From: Prevotella sp.
GTDB taxonomy: Bacteria; Bacteroidota; Bacteroidia; Bacteroidales; Dysgonomonadaceae
Assembly (NCBI GenBank): GCA_031285625.1
Contig: JAITVV010000007.1
Coordinates: forward strand, 1-64,000
DNA length: 64,000 nt
Direction of reading: 5' to 3'
The position numbers were made by a program, and so were the translations under genes. Under the pieces are notes generated by a model that had not been told where the DNA came from, made no database searches, and was given only the letters and a program-made list of their open reading frames with translations. Positions 8,040 through 17,461 of this stretch are shown here, in pieces (position 1 is the first letter of the stretch; each line of letters starts with the position of its first letter).

Positions 8040-9026
8040 ATGAACAGACCTTCAGACGAGTCCATCCAAAAAGTAATTGATGGCTTAGCCACACCCGAAG
8101 AAGCCCATATAGTAGCAGAATGGTTTGCTACAGATGAGGGACAGATGTATCTGTCCCACAAAATGGACATACAGGCACTCCAAGCCAAAGATGGTCTTGA
8201 GGAAGTATACATAGATCATGATGTACCATCCGAGAAGATGTACACCGAAATACTAGCACATGAGAACCGTAGAAGAATGCGTCGCATTATTCTACGTGTG
8301 GCAGCAGTTCTTATTCCATTTATTTTTATACTCGGCCTGGGTTGGCAGATCAACAATAAAGTAGACCTTTTTGGTAAGACAGAATATGTAGACATATATG
8401 TACCTAAAGGAGAGAGAATCCAGGTGATGTTTCAGGACGGAACAAAAGCATTTCTAAATTCAGACACACATCTACGTTACCCTAAAAAGTTTAGTTTGTT
8501 TGATCGTAAAGTATATCTTGACGGAGAAGCATATTTCACTGTGGATAAAAACCCCGACCGTCCTTTTATGGTACAAATGAATGAAGATGTTATCAAAATA
8601 TATGGGACAGAATTTAATGTTAAAGCATACTCCTCAAGCAACCTGATCAATATAGCTTTAGATAATGGGGATATAAGCCTTATTCCTTTTTCTAAAGGAA
8701 AATATTGTGTAAAACCTGGCGAAAAGCTTGTATATGATAGAAAGACAGGTGAATGCCGGATTTCGAAGAAACAAGATACGGAGTTTGCCTCATTATGGAA
8801 GAAGGATATCCTCGCATTCAGAAATACTCCTCTAAAGGATGTCATAGACGACCTTAACCGATGGTATAATGTACCTTTCATTGTAGAAGATACCAGAGCA
8901 TATATATATTCTTATACTATTATATCAGAAAACACTTCTCTGGAAAAAGTGCTAGCTGATCTGGAAAAAATATCACCTGTAAAATTTGAATACAAAGATA
9001 ATAAGGTGGTTATCAGTATGAAGTAA
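8040..9026 (+). CDS. FecR-family anti-sigma factor
   Basis: This is a 328-residue inner-membrane regulator. The N-terminal cytoplasmic part (about residues 1-80) would hold the sigma factor. A single transmembrane segment follows at about 85-105 (RVAAVLIPFIFILGLGW). The periplasmic side has a FecR domain (about 115-215, including VPKGERIQVMFQDGTKAFLN and GEAYFTV) and a C-terminal DUF4974-type domain (about 245-325) that is expected to contact the STN domain of the partner SusC. The start at 8040 (MNRPSDES) was preferred over an in-frame TTG at 8025. It lies between the sigma gene and susC. Confidence 0.9.
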   Translation: MNRPSDESIQKVIDGLATPEEAHIVAEWFATDEGQMYLSHKMDIQALQAKDGLEEVYIDHDVPSEKMYTEILAHENRRRMRRIILRVAAVLIPFIFILGLGWQINNKVDLFGKTEYVDIYVPKGERIQVMFQDGTKAFLNSDTHLRYPKKFSLFDRKVYLDGEAYFTVDKNPDRPFMVQMNEDVIKIYGTEFNVKAYSSSNLINIALDNGDISLIPFSKGKYCVKPGEKLVYDRKTGECRISKKQDTEFASLWKKDILAFRNTPLKDVIDDLNRWYNVPFIVEDTRAYIYSYTIISENTSLEKVLADLEKISPVKFEYKDNKVVISMK

Positions 9027-9086
9027 ATATTTTTGAAAGAAAATAAAAAAAATTACACATTCTTATCATCCTTTTTTCATACTGGG

Positions 9087-9116
9087 GGGTCTATTATACA
9101 AAGACCCTATTTTTTT
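9087..9116 (+). terminator. Terminator-like hairpin between the anti-sigma gene and susC
   Basis: GGGTCT (9087-9092) pairs with AGACCC (9102-9107) and is followed by a run of seven T after one intervening TA. It lies between fecR and the likely susC start and could attenuate read-through into susC. Confidence 0.5.
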
Positions 9117-9128
9117 AACCTTAAAAAA

Positions 9129-12100
9129 ATGTCAACTATGAAACGTGTAATTTTTGCCTTTCTGGTTATATTTATGTGCTCGACAATAACGATGTCGGCT
9201 CAAAGAGTAACTATGAACCTCCAGCAAGTAAAGCTGGAAAAAGTCTTATCAACAATTGCAGAGCAAACAGGTTATACCTTTGCTTATAGCCAACCGGTAG
9301 TAAATATAGACAAGATTGTGAGCATTGAAGTAACAGACACAGAGTTGCCTCAAGTCTTACAAAAAGTTTTTTCCGGTACAAATATCTCATATGAGATAAA
9401 TAATAAAAAGATATTACTTTCAGAAAAGAAAGAAGGAGATCAGGACAATACACCTGTACAACAATCACAAAGAATTACTGTTAAAGGTATTGCTATTGAT
9501 GCAAATGGCGAACCACTGATTGGTGCCAGTGTATCAGAAAAAGGAACTACAAACGGAACAATGACCGGAATTGATGGTGACTATACACTCTCAGTACCGG
9601 CAAATGCTACACTTGTAATCACTTATGTAGGTTACCTTCCTCAAGAGATAGCATTGAATGGACAAACAAGCGTCGATTTTACTTTAAAAGAAGATTCTCA
9701 GATGCTTGATGAAATTGTTGTTACAGCTCTGGGTATTAAAAAGAAAGAAAAATCCCTGACTTACTCTACACAGCAGGTTGGAAATGATGACCTCACTAGA
9801 GTAAAAGATCCGAATATGATCAATGCCCTTGCAGGTAAAACTGCCGGTGTACAAATAAATAAGAGTTCTTCCGGTTTGGGAGGTTCATCTAAAGTTGTTA
9901 TCCGCGGGGGACGCTCTCTATCAGGTAACAATCAACCATTATATGTCATTGATGGTATGCCTATGTCAAATAGTTCGAATGAGCAACCATTAACTGTACT
10001 GGGAGGTACAAATGATGCGGGAGGACGTGATTCAGGAGATGGTATAGCCAATCTTAACCCTGATGATATCGAAAGCATGAACATACTGAAAGGCCCTGCT
10101 GCCGCAGCTCTTTATGGTTCGGAAGCTGCCAATGGTGTTATATTGATTACAACTAAAAAGGGAAAGGCAGGAGCTACAAAAATAGATTTCTCCAGTAACC
10201 TTATGTTAGATTACGCTTTTGAGACACCTGATCTTCAGAAAAAATATAATGGCAACTGGGGTGAAAAACTTTCAGGAGGAGGTCACAACAATGTGAAAGA
10301 TTTCTTTAATACAGGTACCACATTTACCAACTCTATTGCTTTGAGTACAGGCTCGGAGAAAATGCAAACTTACTTCTCTTATGCAAACACGTCCGGACAT
10401 GGTATTGTACCAAATAACTCAATGATGAAACATAATCTGAACTTCAGGGAAACTGCCAAGTTCTTCGATGATAGATTATCACTCGACGCCAATGTGAACC
10501 TAATGAATCAAACTATTAAAAACAGGCCTGTAGCGGGTGGATATTATATGAATCCATTAGTGGGTTTATACAGATTCCCACAAGGACAGAAGCTATCCGA
10601 TTATGAAGGGGACGGCAGATTTATTTTCAATAAAGACAGAAATCTGAATGAGCAAAATTGGTATGATTTCAGTGAGAAAAATCAAAACCCATACTGGCTA
10701 ACATCAATGATACCTAGCAGCGATAAGAGAAATCGTGTTATTGCATCATTAACAGCTAACTTAAAAGTTACCGATTGGCTGGGATTCCAGGCCAGAGGTA
10801 GTGCAGACTTTGCTTCTGACAGATATTGGCAAAAAATGTATGTGGGCACACATACTGCATTAGCAAAGGGTGGTAATGGACGCTATATCAGATATACAGG
10901 TGAGCAGATGATTACATATGGAGACGTTATGGCAACACTTACACCAAACCTGAAAGGACCTTGGGGATTACAAGCCACAATAGGGGCAAGTATTAAAGAT
11001 GAGTACTATAAATCTGAACGTTTCGATTCTAACCCTGGAGGTATGAAATATGCCAATGTATTTACACTTCAAAATCTAATATCTGTTGAAGCTACAGCAA
11101 CTCCTATAGACAATCATTCTCAGATGCAATCGGTATTTGGAACAGCACAACTTAGCTTTAATGATTATCTATTCCTCGATGTTACTGCTCGTAATGACTG
11201 GTCTTCAAATCTGGCATTTACAAATAGTACAAGTTTCTTTTACCCATCAGTAGGTTTAACCGCCGTATTATCTGATATGGTTCAGTTACCTAAAGCAATA
11301 TCTTTTGCTAAATTAAGAGGAGCATGGAGCCAGGTAGGTAATACAGTACCTATTTACTCGCCAGGCCCTGCCGGATCAATGGCATCTGATGGAGGGTACC
11401 TTGAAAGTGAAAATGAACCTTTCGGAGATCTGAAACCGGAAAAAACAACATCGATAGAAGTTGGTACAGAATGGCGTTTTTTACAAAACAGAATAGACTT
11501 TGATTTCACATACTATAAAACCAACACCAAGAATCAGTTCTTCTTAGTTCCGGCTCCGGCAGGATCAGGATACGTATACAGAGGTATTAACGGTGGTGAC
11601 ATTCAAAATCAAGGTATTGAAATTATGATTGGAGGAAGCCCGGTTATGACAGACGCCTTTATGTGGAAAACTTCATTTAATTACTCTTTAAATAAAAATA
11701 AAGTAAAAAAATTACATCCAGACTTGCCTTCATTCATTTTAGGAAATAAAACCCAAACAGGAAACTATCAGATGGTAGTTACAGAAGGAGGATCGGTAGG
11801 TGATATTTACGGCATTGGTTATCAGAGGGATGATAATGGTAATATACTTTACGAAAACGGCCTGCCTCTAAGAACAAGCGCTTTGCAAAAAGTAGGAAAC
11901 TCTGCACCTAAATATAATCTCGGATGGTCAAATACTTTCACGTATAAAAATATTATCCTAAATTTCTTAATTGATATGAGAGTAGGTGGAGATGTATTAT
12001 CAATCACACAAGCAGACCTTGATTATAGAGGCTCTACCCAAGTCACAGCAGATGCCAGAGACCAAGGTTATGTAATGCTGGAAGGCACAAAGATTAATGA

Positions 12101-12416
12101 TGTAAAAGGTTTTTATCAGGCAGTTAGCTCTGAATTCGGCGCAGGATTAACAGAACATTATATGTATGATGCTACAAATATCAGACTTCGTGAATTATCA
12201 ATCGGATATCGCTTTAGTCCAAAACTGTTATTGAAAACGAAAACTATAAAAGGAGCAGAATTGGCATTTGTTGCAAGAAACCTATTCTTCTTCAAAAACA
12301 ATGCACCTTTCGATCCGGATGCAATCTTATCTACAGGAAATGATTTGCAAGGTGTCGACGCATTTGGTATGCCATCTACACGTAGCTTCGGATTTAACCT
12401 AAAACTTAGTTTCTAA
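9129..12416 (+). CDS. SusC/RagA-family TonB-dependent outer-membrane transporter with STN domain
   Basis: This is a large outer-membrane beta-barrel transporter, 1095 residues from the chosen start. In order it has a signal peptide, an STN signalling domain (about residues 25-95, starting RVTMNLQQVKLEKVL), a carboxypeptidase D regulatory-like domain (about 115-200, VKGIAIDANGEPLIGASVSE), a plug (about 205-330, with KSSSGLGGSSKVVIRGG and YVIDGMPM) and a TonB-dependent barrel to the end. SusC proteins pair with a SusD lipoprotein to import oligosaccharides; the STN domain passes a signal to FecR. The open frame extends to 9033, but that extension covers a terminator-like hairpin, so I start at 9129 (9138 is also possible). 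SusD follows after 18 bp. Confidence 0.92.
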   Translation: MSTMKRVIFAFLVIFMCSTITMSAQRVTMNLQQVKLEKVLSTIAEQTGYTFAYSQPVVNIDKIVSIEVTDTELPQVLQKVFSGTNISYEINNKKILLSEKKEGDQDNTPVQQSQRITVKGIAIDANGEPLIGASVSEKGTTNGTMTGIDGDYTLSVPANATLVITYVGYLPQEIALNGQTSVDFTLKEDSQMLDEIVVTALGIKKKEKSLTYSTQQVGNDDLTRVKDPNMINALAGKTAGVQINKSSSGLGGSSKVVIRGGRSLSGNNQPLYVIDGMPMSNSSNEQPLTVLGGTNDAGGRDSGDGIANLNPDDIESMNILKGPAAAALYGSEAANGVILITTKKGKAGATKIDFSSNLMLDYAFETPDLQKKYNGNWGEKLSGGGHNNVKDFFNTGTTFTNSIALSTGSEKMQTYFSYANTSGHGIVPNNSMMKHNLNFRETAKFFDDRLSLDANVNLMNQTIKNRPVAGGYYMNPLVGLYRFPQGQKLSDYEGDGRFIFNKDRNLNEQNWYDFSEKNQNPYWLTSMIPSSDKRNRVIASLTANLKVTDWLGFQARGSADFASDRYWQKMYVGTHTALAKGGNGRYIRYTGEQMITYGDVMATLTPNLKGPWGLQATIGASIKDEYYKSERFDSNPGGMKYANVFTLQNLISVEATATPIDNHSQMQSVFGTAQLSFNDYLFLDVTARNDWSSNLAFTNSTSFFYPSVGLTAVLSDMVQLPKAISFAKLRGAWSQVGNTVPIYSPGPAGSMASDGGYLESENEPFGDLKPEKTTSIEVGTEWRFLQNRIDFDFTYYKTNTKNQFFLVPAPAGSGYVYRGINGGDIQNQGIEIMIGGSPVMTDAFMWKTSFNYSLNKNKVKKLHPDLPSFILGNKTQTGNYQMVVTEGGSVGDIYGIGYQRDDNGNILYENGLPLRTSALQKVGNSAPKYNLGWSNTFTYKNIILNFLIDMRVGGDVLSITQADLDYRGSTQVTADARDQGYVMLEGTKINDVKGFYQAVSSEFGAGLTEHYMYDATNIRLRELSIGYRFSPKLLLKTKTIKGAELAFVARNLFFFKNNAPFDPDAILSTGNDLQGVDAFGMPSTRSFGFNLKLSF

Positions 12417-12434
12417 TACAATAATAATAACGTT

Positions 12435-14024
12435 ATGAAAAAAATATTCAAATATATTTGCTTATTGGTTTTACCGATAACAATAACATTGATGCCTTCA
12501 TGTACAGATGGATTTGAGGATATGAATAAATCCGGACAAGGTATATATGATGATGATATGCTTCCAGATGACAATCTGGTTGGCGCTTACTTCCCGGGAT
12601 TTCAAGCCAGCGTATACTTCAACTATAACTATGGGGCAGGTACAGATTGGACATTCCAATTATATCAGAATCTGAATTCGGATATGTTCTCGGGATATAT
12701 GTCCTCTCCAAGTTTTGGTGTTTCTTCAAATCTTACCTATGCAATGAACGACGGATGGAATTCATATGCCTGGACCACATCTAATGGTTACACAATGGCC
12801 AACTTCATGAAAATGGAAAGAAAAGCTAAAACCTATGAGAATCTTGATGTATATACAAAATGGGGTAAAATATTAAAGGTTGCTGCGATGCACAGGGTAG
12901 CAGACCTTTACGGACCGATAATATATTCAGATTATGGTAAATCGGACCTCGGAGCGGCTTATGATGATGTAAAAACTTTATATACCCAATTCTTTGCGGA
13001 TTTGGACGAAGGTATTGCAGGACTGGAAGCATATGAAACAGCAAATCCTGAAAATGCAAGATTCGTAAGAGTTGACAATATCTATGGTGCTAGTATGATC
13101 CAATGGGTTAAGTTTGCCAATTCACTTAGGCTAAAACTAGCTATGAATATTGTAAAAGCTGATCCTGCTAAAGCAAAAGAAGAAGCAGAAAAAGCAATCA
13201 ATCATAAATGGGGGGTTCTTGAAGCTCCTTCCGATATTGCAAAAGTATCTAATATGGCGAATCCTGTTGCTACAATAAGCAACTGGGGAGACTGTGCGAT
13301 GAGTGCCGATATGGAATCAATACTAAAAGGATACGAAGACCCTCGTCTTGAAAAATATTTTTTACCGGCAACAAACCCGAAAATCAAAGGTGAGTATAAA
13401 GGTATTCGTTTAGGTACAGGAGTTGATCGTGAAATTTACGCAAATAGTTCAGCACTGAATGTTACTGTAAGTACACCTCCAGTATTACTAAGCCCCGCCG
13501 AAGTATATTTCTTGAGAGCAGAAGGTGCACTTAGAGGCTGGGATATGAAAGGAACGGCTAAAGAGTTGTATGAAAAAGGAGTAACAGCATCATTTGACCA
13601 GTATGGTATCAGTGGCGCTAGCACTTACTTAACATCAACAGCACTCCCGGCAAAATATGAAGATAAGATTGTACCAGCTAATAGTCATGATGCGGTAAAC
13701 TTAGTTACTCCTGCATGGGTTGAAAGTGATAATAATGAGGTGAAACTACAAAAAATAATGACTCAAAAATGGATTGCCATGTTCCCTGATGGAAGTCCGG
13801 CATGGACAGACTATCGCCGCACAGGATATCCTAAACTATTCCCTGTAGTAAAAAATAATAGCCAGGGAATTGTCTCCACAGAATTGGGACCTCGCCGATT
13901 ACCATTCCCTAGTTCGGAAGCAGTAGATAATGCAACAAACTATGCAGATGGTGTAAGCAAACTAGGAGGAGCCGATAATGCAGGTACCCGTTTATGGTGG
14001 GATGTGAATAAAGCCAATTTCTAA
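12435..14024 (+). CDS. SusD/RagB-family lipoprotein (SusD_2 type)
   Basis: This is a 529-residue surface lipoprotein (signal ending MPSC, Cys23) that would cap the SusC barrel and bind glycan. Its start CTDGFEDMNKSGQGIYDDDM is typical of the SusD_2 group, and the helical TPR-like core includes AAMHRVADLYGPIIYSDYG. The C-terminal part has SPAEVYFLRAEGALRGW and KIMTQKWIAMFPDG, both conserved in the family. It is directly downstream of susC and is followed by a hairpin terminator (14041-14076). The ligand is not readable from the sequence; the neighbouring GH2 enzyme hints at a beta-linked hexosamine or mannoside. Confidence 0.92.
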   Translation: MKKIFKYICLLVLPITITLMPSCTDGFEDMNKSGQGIYDDDMLPDDNLVGAYFPGFQASVYFNYNYGAGTDWTFQLYQNLNSDMFSGYMSSPSFGVSSNLTYAMNDGWNSYAWTTSNGYTMANFMKMERKAKTYENLDVYTKWGKILKVAAMHRVADLYGPIIYSDYGKSDLGAAYDDVKTLYTQFFADLDEGIAGLEAYETANPENARFVRVDNIYGASMIQWVKFANSLRLKLAMNIVKADPAKAKEEAEKAINHKWGVLEAPSDIAKVSNMANPVATISNWGDCAMSADMESILKGYEDPRLEKYFLPATNPKIKGEYKGIRLGTGVDREIYANSSALNVTVSTPPVLLSPAEVYFLRAEGALRGWDMKGTAKELYEKGVTASFDQYGISGASTYLTSTALPAKYEDKIVPANSHDAVNLVTPAWVESDNNEVKLQKIMTQKWIAMFPDGSPAWTDYRRTGYPKLFPVVKNNSQGIVSTELGPRRLPFPSSEAVDNATNYADGVSKLGGADNAGTRLWWDVNKANF

Positions 14025-14040
14025 AATAAAAATAGTAAAG

Positions 14041-14076
14041 GGGAATGTAGGATTCTGTAATCTTACATTCTCTTTT
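14041..14076 (+). terminator. Intrinsic terminator after susD
   Basis: Arm 14041-14054 pairs with 14059-14072 around a 4-nt loop (CTGT), with some G-U pairs. The 3' side ends in a T-rich stretch. It would separate susCD from the GH2 gene, at least in part. Confidence 0.6.
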
Positions 14077-14148
14077 AAGAATTAAATAATTTTCTGTAAG
14101 TTTACATCCTATATCGAATCTACAGATAAATTATTCAAAATTAATACT

Positions 14149-16773
14149 ATGGCTCACAAAAACCTACTTCTTATCTTATCTACCTTATGTATTCTCTTTA
14201 CTATCAGTTCATGTAGCCAAAAGGAGGAGAATATGTATCAAAAAATCAATTTGGCTACTAATTGGAATATCCGGCATACGGATAGTATAAAAAGTACAGG
14301 AGATATAATCTCCACTCCTCAACAGTCAGTTGTAGACTGGTATAAAGCTAGTGTTCCCTCTACAGTAATGGGGACTCTTACAGCAAACGGACTCTATCCT
14401 GATTTATTTACAGGTAATAATATCAAGGATATAGACAGGAGCCTGTTTGACAAATCTTTCTGGTACCGTAATGAGTTTACATTACCTCAGCTAAGTAAAG
14501 ATCAACATGTAACACTAAATTTTGACGGTATATCATACTATGCTAATATCTGGTTAAATGGAAAACTTATCGCTTCCCGCGATTCTGTTTATGGAGCATT
14601 TCGCCATTTTTCTTATGATATAACTCCTCATATACAAGCAAATAATGTTCTGGCTGTCGAAGTCTTCAGAGCTGGAGCTGGCGATCCGAATATCGGATTT
14701 GCAGACTGGAACCCACGTCCCGCTGACGAGAATATGGGTATATACAGAAATGTATCACTTTCTATTACAGGAAATATAAAATTAAAAAACACATACGTAC
14801 AACCAAAAGTAAATACTGCTACTCTGGATGAAGCATGGCTCATGATAGAAACAGAAGTAGAGAATCTTACTGACAGTGAAATTTCGGGAGAGTTGATAGG
14901 AACTATTGAATCAAGAGAATTTTCATATCCAGTAATATTGGCACCTAAAGAAAAGAAGAAAGTAAAAATCACTTCAGAAGAGGCTGCTATACTTCACATG
15001 AAAAATCCACGTCTGTGGTGGTGTAATAATATGGGGAAACCCGAACTGTATAACCTAAGTTTGAAATTCAAATCCGGAGATATAGTTTCAGATAAAGATG
15101 ATGTAACATTCGGCGTCCGGGAAATAGAATCCTATCTTACCGAAAAAGGTTATAGAGGCTTTAAGCTGAATGGAAAAAATGTATTACTAAAATCGGCTGG
15201 TTGGACAGACGATATTTTCTTGCGCGACACGCCCGAAAGTAATGAAATACAGGTACAATATGTGAAAGATATGAATATGAATATGATCCGCTTTGAAAGT
15301 TTTTGGGGAACAAGTTCTAATATCTATGATCTATGTGATAAGTATGGCTTAATGGCTGTTGTAGGATGGAGTTGCCAATGGGAATGGGAAGCATACTATG
15401 GTAAGCCTTGCGATGATATGTACGGGTGCATTCTCACTGATGAAGAAATAGACCTTATTGCAGAATCTTTTGCCACACAGGTGCTATGGCTGCGTAATCA
15501 TCCGAGTATTATATCATGGATGCCCGGAAGCGATATGCTGCCAACCCCAAAACTGGAAGAGAAATACCTGGCTTTCCTTAAAGAATCAGATAACCGAATC
15601 TATGTTGGAGCAGCAAAAGAACGTACTAGTGAACTTTCCGGTAAAACAGGGACTAAAATGGCCGGGCCTTACGAATATGTCGGTCCGAACTATTGGTATA
15701 TAGATACTTTATATGGCGGAGCATTCGGCTACAATACCGAAACAGGTATAGGAGCACAACTACCAGTACTAGAATCCGTAAAAAAATTCATTCCTGAAAA
15801 TAAACTATGGCCAATAAGTGAAGCATGGGATTATCATTGTACAACATCTACAAGTGCAATGAATACACTAAAAGTACTTACTGCTGTTATAAATGATAAA
15901 TATGGGCAAGCAAAGAATCTGGAAGATTATATGATGAAGGCAGATCTTGTAAACTACGATGGCACACGAGCAATGTTTGAGGCTTTTAGAGTAAATCTTG
16001 GTAATACTACAGGTATTGTTCAATGGATGTTAAATTCTGCATGGCCCTCTCTATACTGGCAGATGTATGACTATTACAAAGTACCTACGGCAGCGTATTA
16101 CTCTGTAAAGAAAGGTAACCAACCTTTACAACTTATCTATAATTACGGCAATAACAGTGTATATGTTGTCAATGAATTAGTGGAAGACATTAGTAGCTAC
16201 AAAGTTATTATACAAACGTTCGAGATTAATTCGAAGCTAAAGGAAAAGAAGGAAATTACACTTGATGTTAAAAGTAATAGTTCGGTTCAGATTCTACAAT
16301 TACCAATTCTTACCGAAAATATATTCCTATCATTAGAAATATTGGACAAAGAAGGTAAGGCTATTGCTGATAATTTCTATTGTTTATCATCAAAACAGGA
16401 CGAATACTATTGGGATAAGACAGATTGGGTACACACTCCGGCCAAAAGCTACAGTGATTTCAAAAACCTCTCATCTCTTGAAACTGTAAAATTGAATATA
16501 AAAACATCTAAAGCCGAAACAGATAATGATATAACCTATGCTGTAAGTATTGAAAATCCATCTCAGACAATAGCATTCTTTGTTAATATAAAAATGAAAG
16601 ATAATAAAGGTGAAATGGTTGTTCCTGTTTTCTGGTCTGAAAATTACATCAGTTTATTGCCTGGTCAGAAAAAAATAATTGAATGCAAAATAGATAAAGA
16701 TATCATTAACGGAAAAGGTCTAAAGATCGAAGCTAAAGGCTGGAATAGCCCTTTATCTGAAATTAATTTATAG
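14149..16773 (+). CDS. Glycoside hydrolase family 2, exo-beta-D-glucosaminidase-like lipoprotein
   Basis: This is an 874-residue lipoprotein (signal ending ISSC, Cys22). It has the GH2 order: sugar-binding jelly roll (about 35-205), immunoglobulin-like domain (about 210-335), TIM barrel (about 340-640) and C-terminal beta domains. The usual Asn-Glu acid/base motif is replaced by GSD in WMPGSD, with D462 in the acid/base position. This is the hallmark of the exo-beta-D-glucosaminidase subfamily typified by CsxA, where Asp is the general acid. The expected nucleophile is E558 in WPISEAWDYH. Likely activity: release of GlcN-like or mannose-like residues from chain ends; the exact substrate is inferred. 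It is probably periplasmic or surface-exposed and works with the upstream SusCD pair. Confidence 0.85.
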   Translation: MAHKNLLLILSTLCILFTISSCSQKEENMYQKINLATNWNIRHTDSIKSTGDIISTPQQSVVDWYKASVPSTVMGTLTANGLYPDLFTGNNIKDIDRSLFDKSFWYRNEFTLPQLSKDQHVTLNFDGISYYANIWLNGKLIASRDSVYGAFRHFSYDITPHIQANNVLAVEVFRAGAGDPNIGFADWNPRPADENMGIYRNVSLSITGNIKLKNTYVQPKVNTATLDEAWLMIETEVENLTDSEISGELIGTIESREFSYPVILAPKEKKKVKITSEEAAILHMKNPRLWWCNNMGKPELYNLSLKFKSGDIVSDKDDVTFGVREIESYLTEKGYRGFKLNGKNVLLKSAGWTDDIFLRDTPESNEIQVQYVKDMNMNMIRFESFWGTSSNIYDLCDKYGLMAVVGWSCQWEWEAYYGKPCDDMYGCILTDEEIDLIAESFATQVLWLRNHPSIISWMPGSDMLPTPKLEEKYLAFLKESDNRIYVGAAKERTSELSGKTGTKMAGPYEYVGPNYWYIDTLYGGAFGYNTETGIGAQLPVLESVKKFIPENKLWPISEAWDYHCTTSTSAMNTLKVLTAVINDKYGQAKNLEDYMMKADLVNYDGTRAMFEAFRVNLGNTTGIVQWMLNSAWPSLYWQMYDYYKVPTAAYYSVKKGNQPLQLIYNYGNNSVYVVNELVEDISSYKVIIQTFEINSKLKEKKEITLDVKSNSSVQILQLPILTENIFLSLEILDKEGKAIADNFYCLSSKQDEYYWDKTDWVHTPAKSYSDFKNLSSLETVKLNIKTSKAETDNDITYAVSIENPSQTIAFFVNIKMKDNKGEMVVPVFWSENYISLLPGQKKIIECKIDKDIINGKGLKIEAKGWNSPLSEINL

Positions 16774-16824
16774 ATTCTGGTTCTACACTTTCAAAGCTAA
16801 CTACTCTTGATGTCAGTAGTTAAA

Positions 16825-16853
16825 AAAGGGATACTTGCGACAAGTATCCCTTT
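16825..16853. terminator. Bidirectional terminator between the GH2 and DUF937 genes
   Basis: A perfect 13-bp stem (AAAGGGATACTTG and its complement) encloses a 3-nt loop. On the minus strand it is followed by six T, and on the plus strand the 3' arm itself ends in TTT. It lies between convergent genes. Confidence 0.85.
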
Positions 16854-16878
16854 ATGTATTAAAATCATAAGATTCTCT

Positions 16879-17331
16879 TTATTTAAGGAATTTACCTAAA
16901 ATATCCCCTATAACACCACCTGGTCCTGAATTACCTCCTGTAAAAGACTGAAGTAATGATCCGAAATCGAAGGAATCGTTTGGATCATTTGATTTTTTGG
17001 ACAAGAGAGCCATCAAAGCCGGAACAACCGTAGAAGCAATTGTATTTGCTATAGCAGGACTTAAGCCGACTTTACTACTTAATGCAGAAACAACTGAAGC
17101 CTGAATAGAATTTACAATAGGATTACTGGCTACAGATGAAGATGAAGAGTCGCCTCCAAAAAGGCCCATAATAGAAGATACATTATCCAAACTAAGATTA
17201 TCTTTCAATCCGTCTACGATTGTAGATGCGGTAGTTTCTACTGCTGCATCTTGTTTATCGGCAGGAACGCCTGCATTTGCCACAGCTCCCTGAGCATGAT
17301 CTTTAATTAGATCCAAAATTCCATCTAACAT
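16879..17331 (-). CDS. DUF937 family protein
   Basis: This is a 150-residue protein of low complexity, rich in Ala, Ser, Val and Gly. It begins MLDGILDLIKDHAQGAVANA, which fits the DUF937/YidB-like family. Family function is unknown. It has a Gly/Ser-rich linker around residues 68-80 (GLFGGDSSSSSVASN) and a Gly-rich end (FTGGNSGPGGVIGDILGKFL). The start at 17331 was chosen over a frame opening at 17412 because the extra 27 residues do not look like protein of this family. It converges on the GH2 gene across a bidirectional terminator. Confidence 0.7.
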   Translation of the reverse strand: MLDGILDLIKDHAQGAVANAGVPADKQDAAVETTASTIVDGLKDNLSLDNVSSIMGLFGGDSSSSSVASNPIVNSIQASVVSALSSKVGLSPAIANTIASTVVPALMALLSKKSNDPNDSFDFGSLLQSFTGGNSGPGGVIGDILGKFLK

Positions 17332-17461
17332 ACTAGTAATAATTAAAGTGTGATTTTTATTTGTGTAATTTATATTTATACGATTATTTAGTTCTAATAA
17401 AACGGTAGCCAAATTGATACTTGGAATAGTATTATAACAAATAAATAAGGAAAACGTTTAG

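Noticed and set aside
9033-9128. Upstream extension of the susC frame
   Set aside because: It covers a terminator-like hairpin and gives an N-terminus that delays the signal peptide; the start at 9129 or 9138 fits better.
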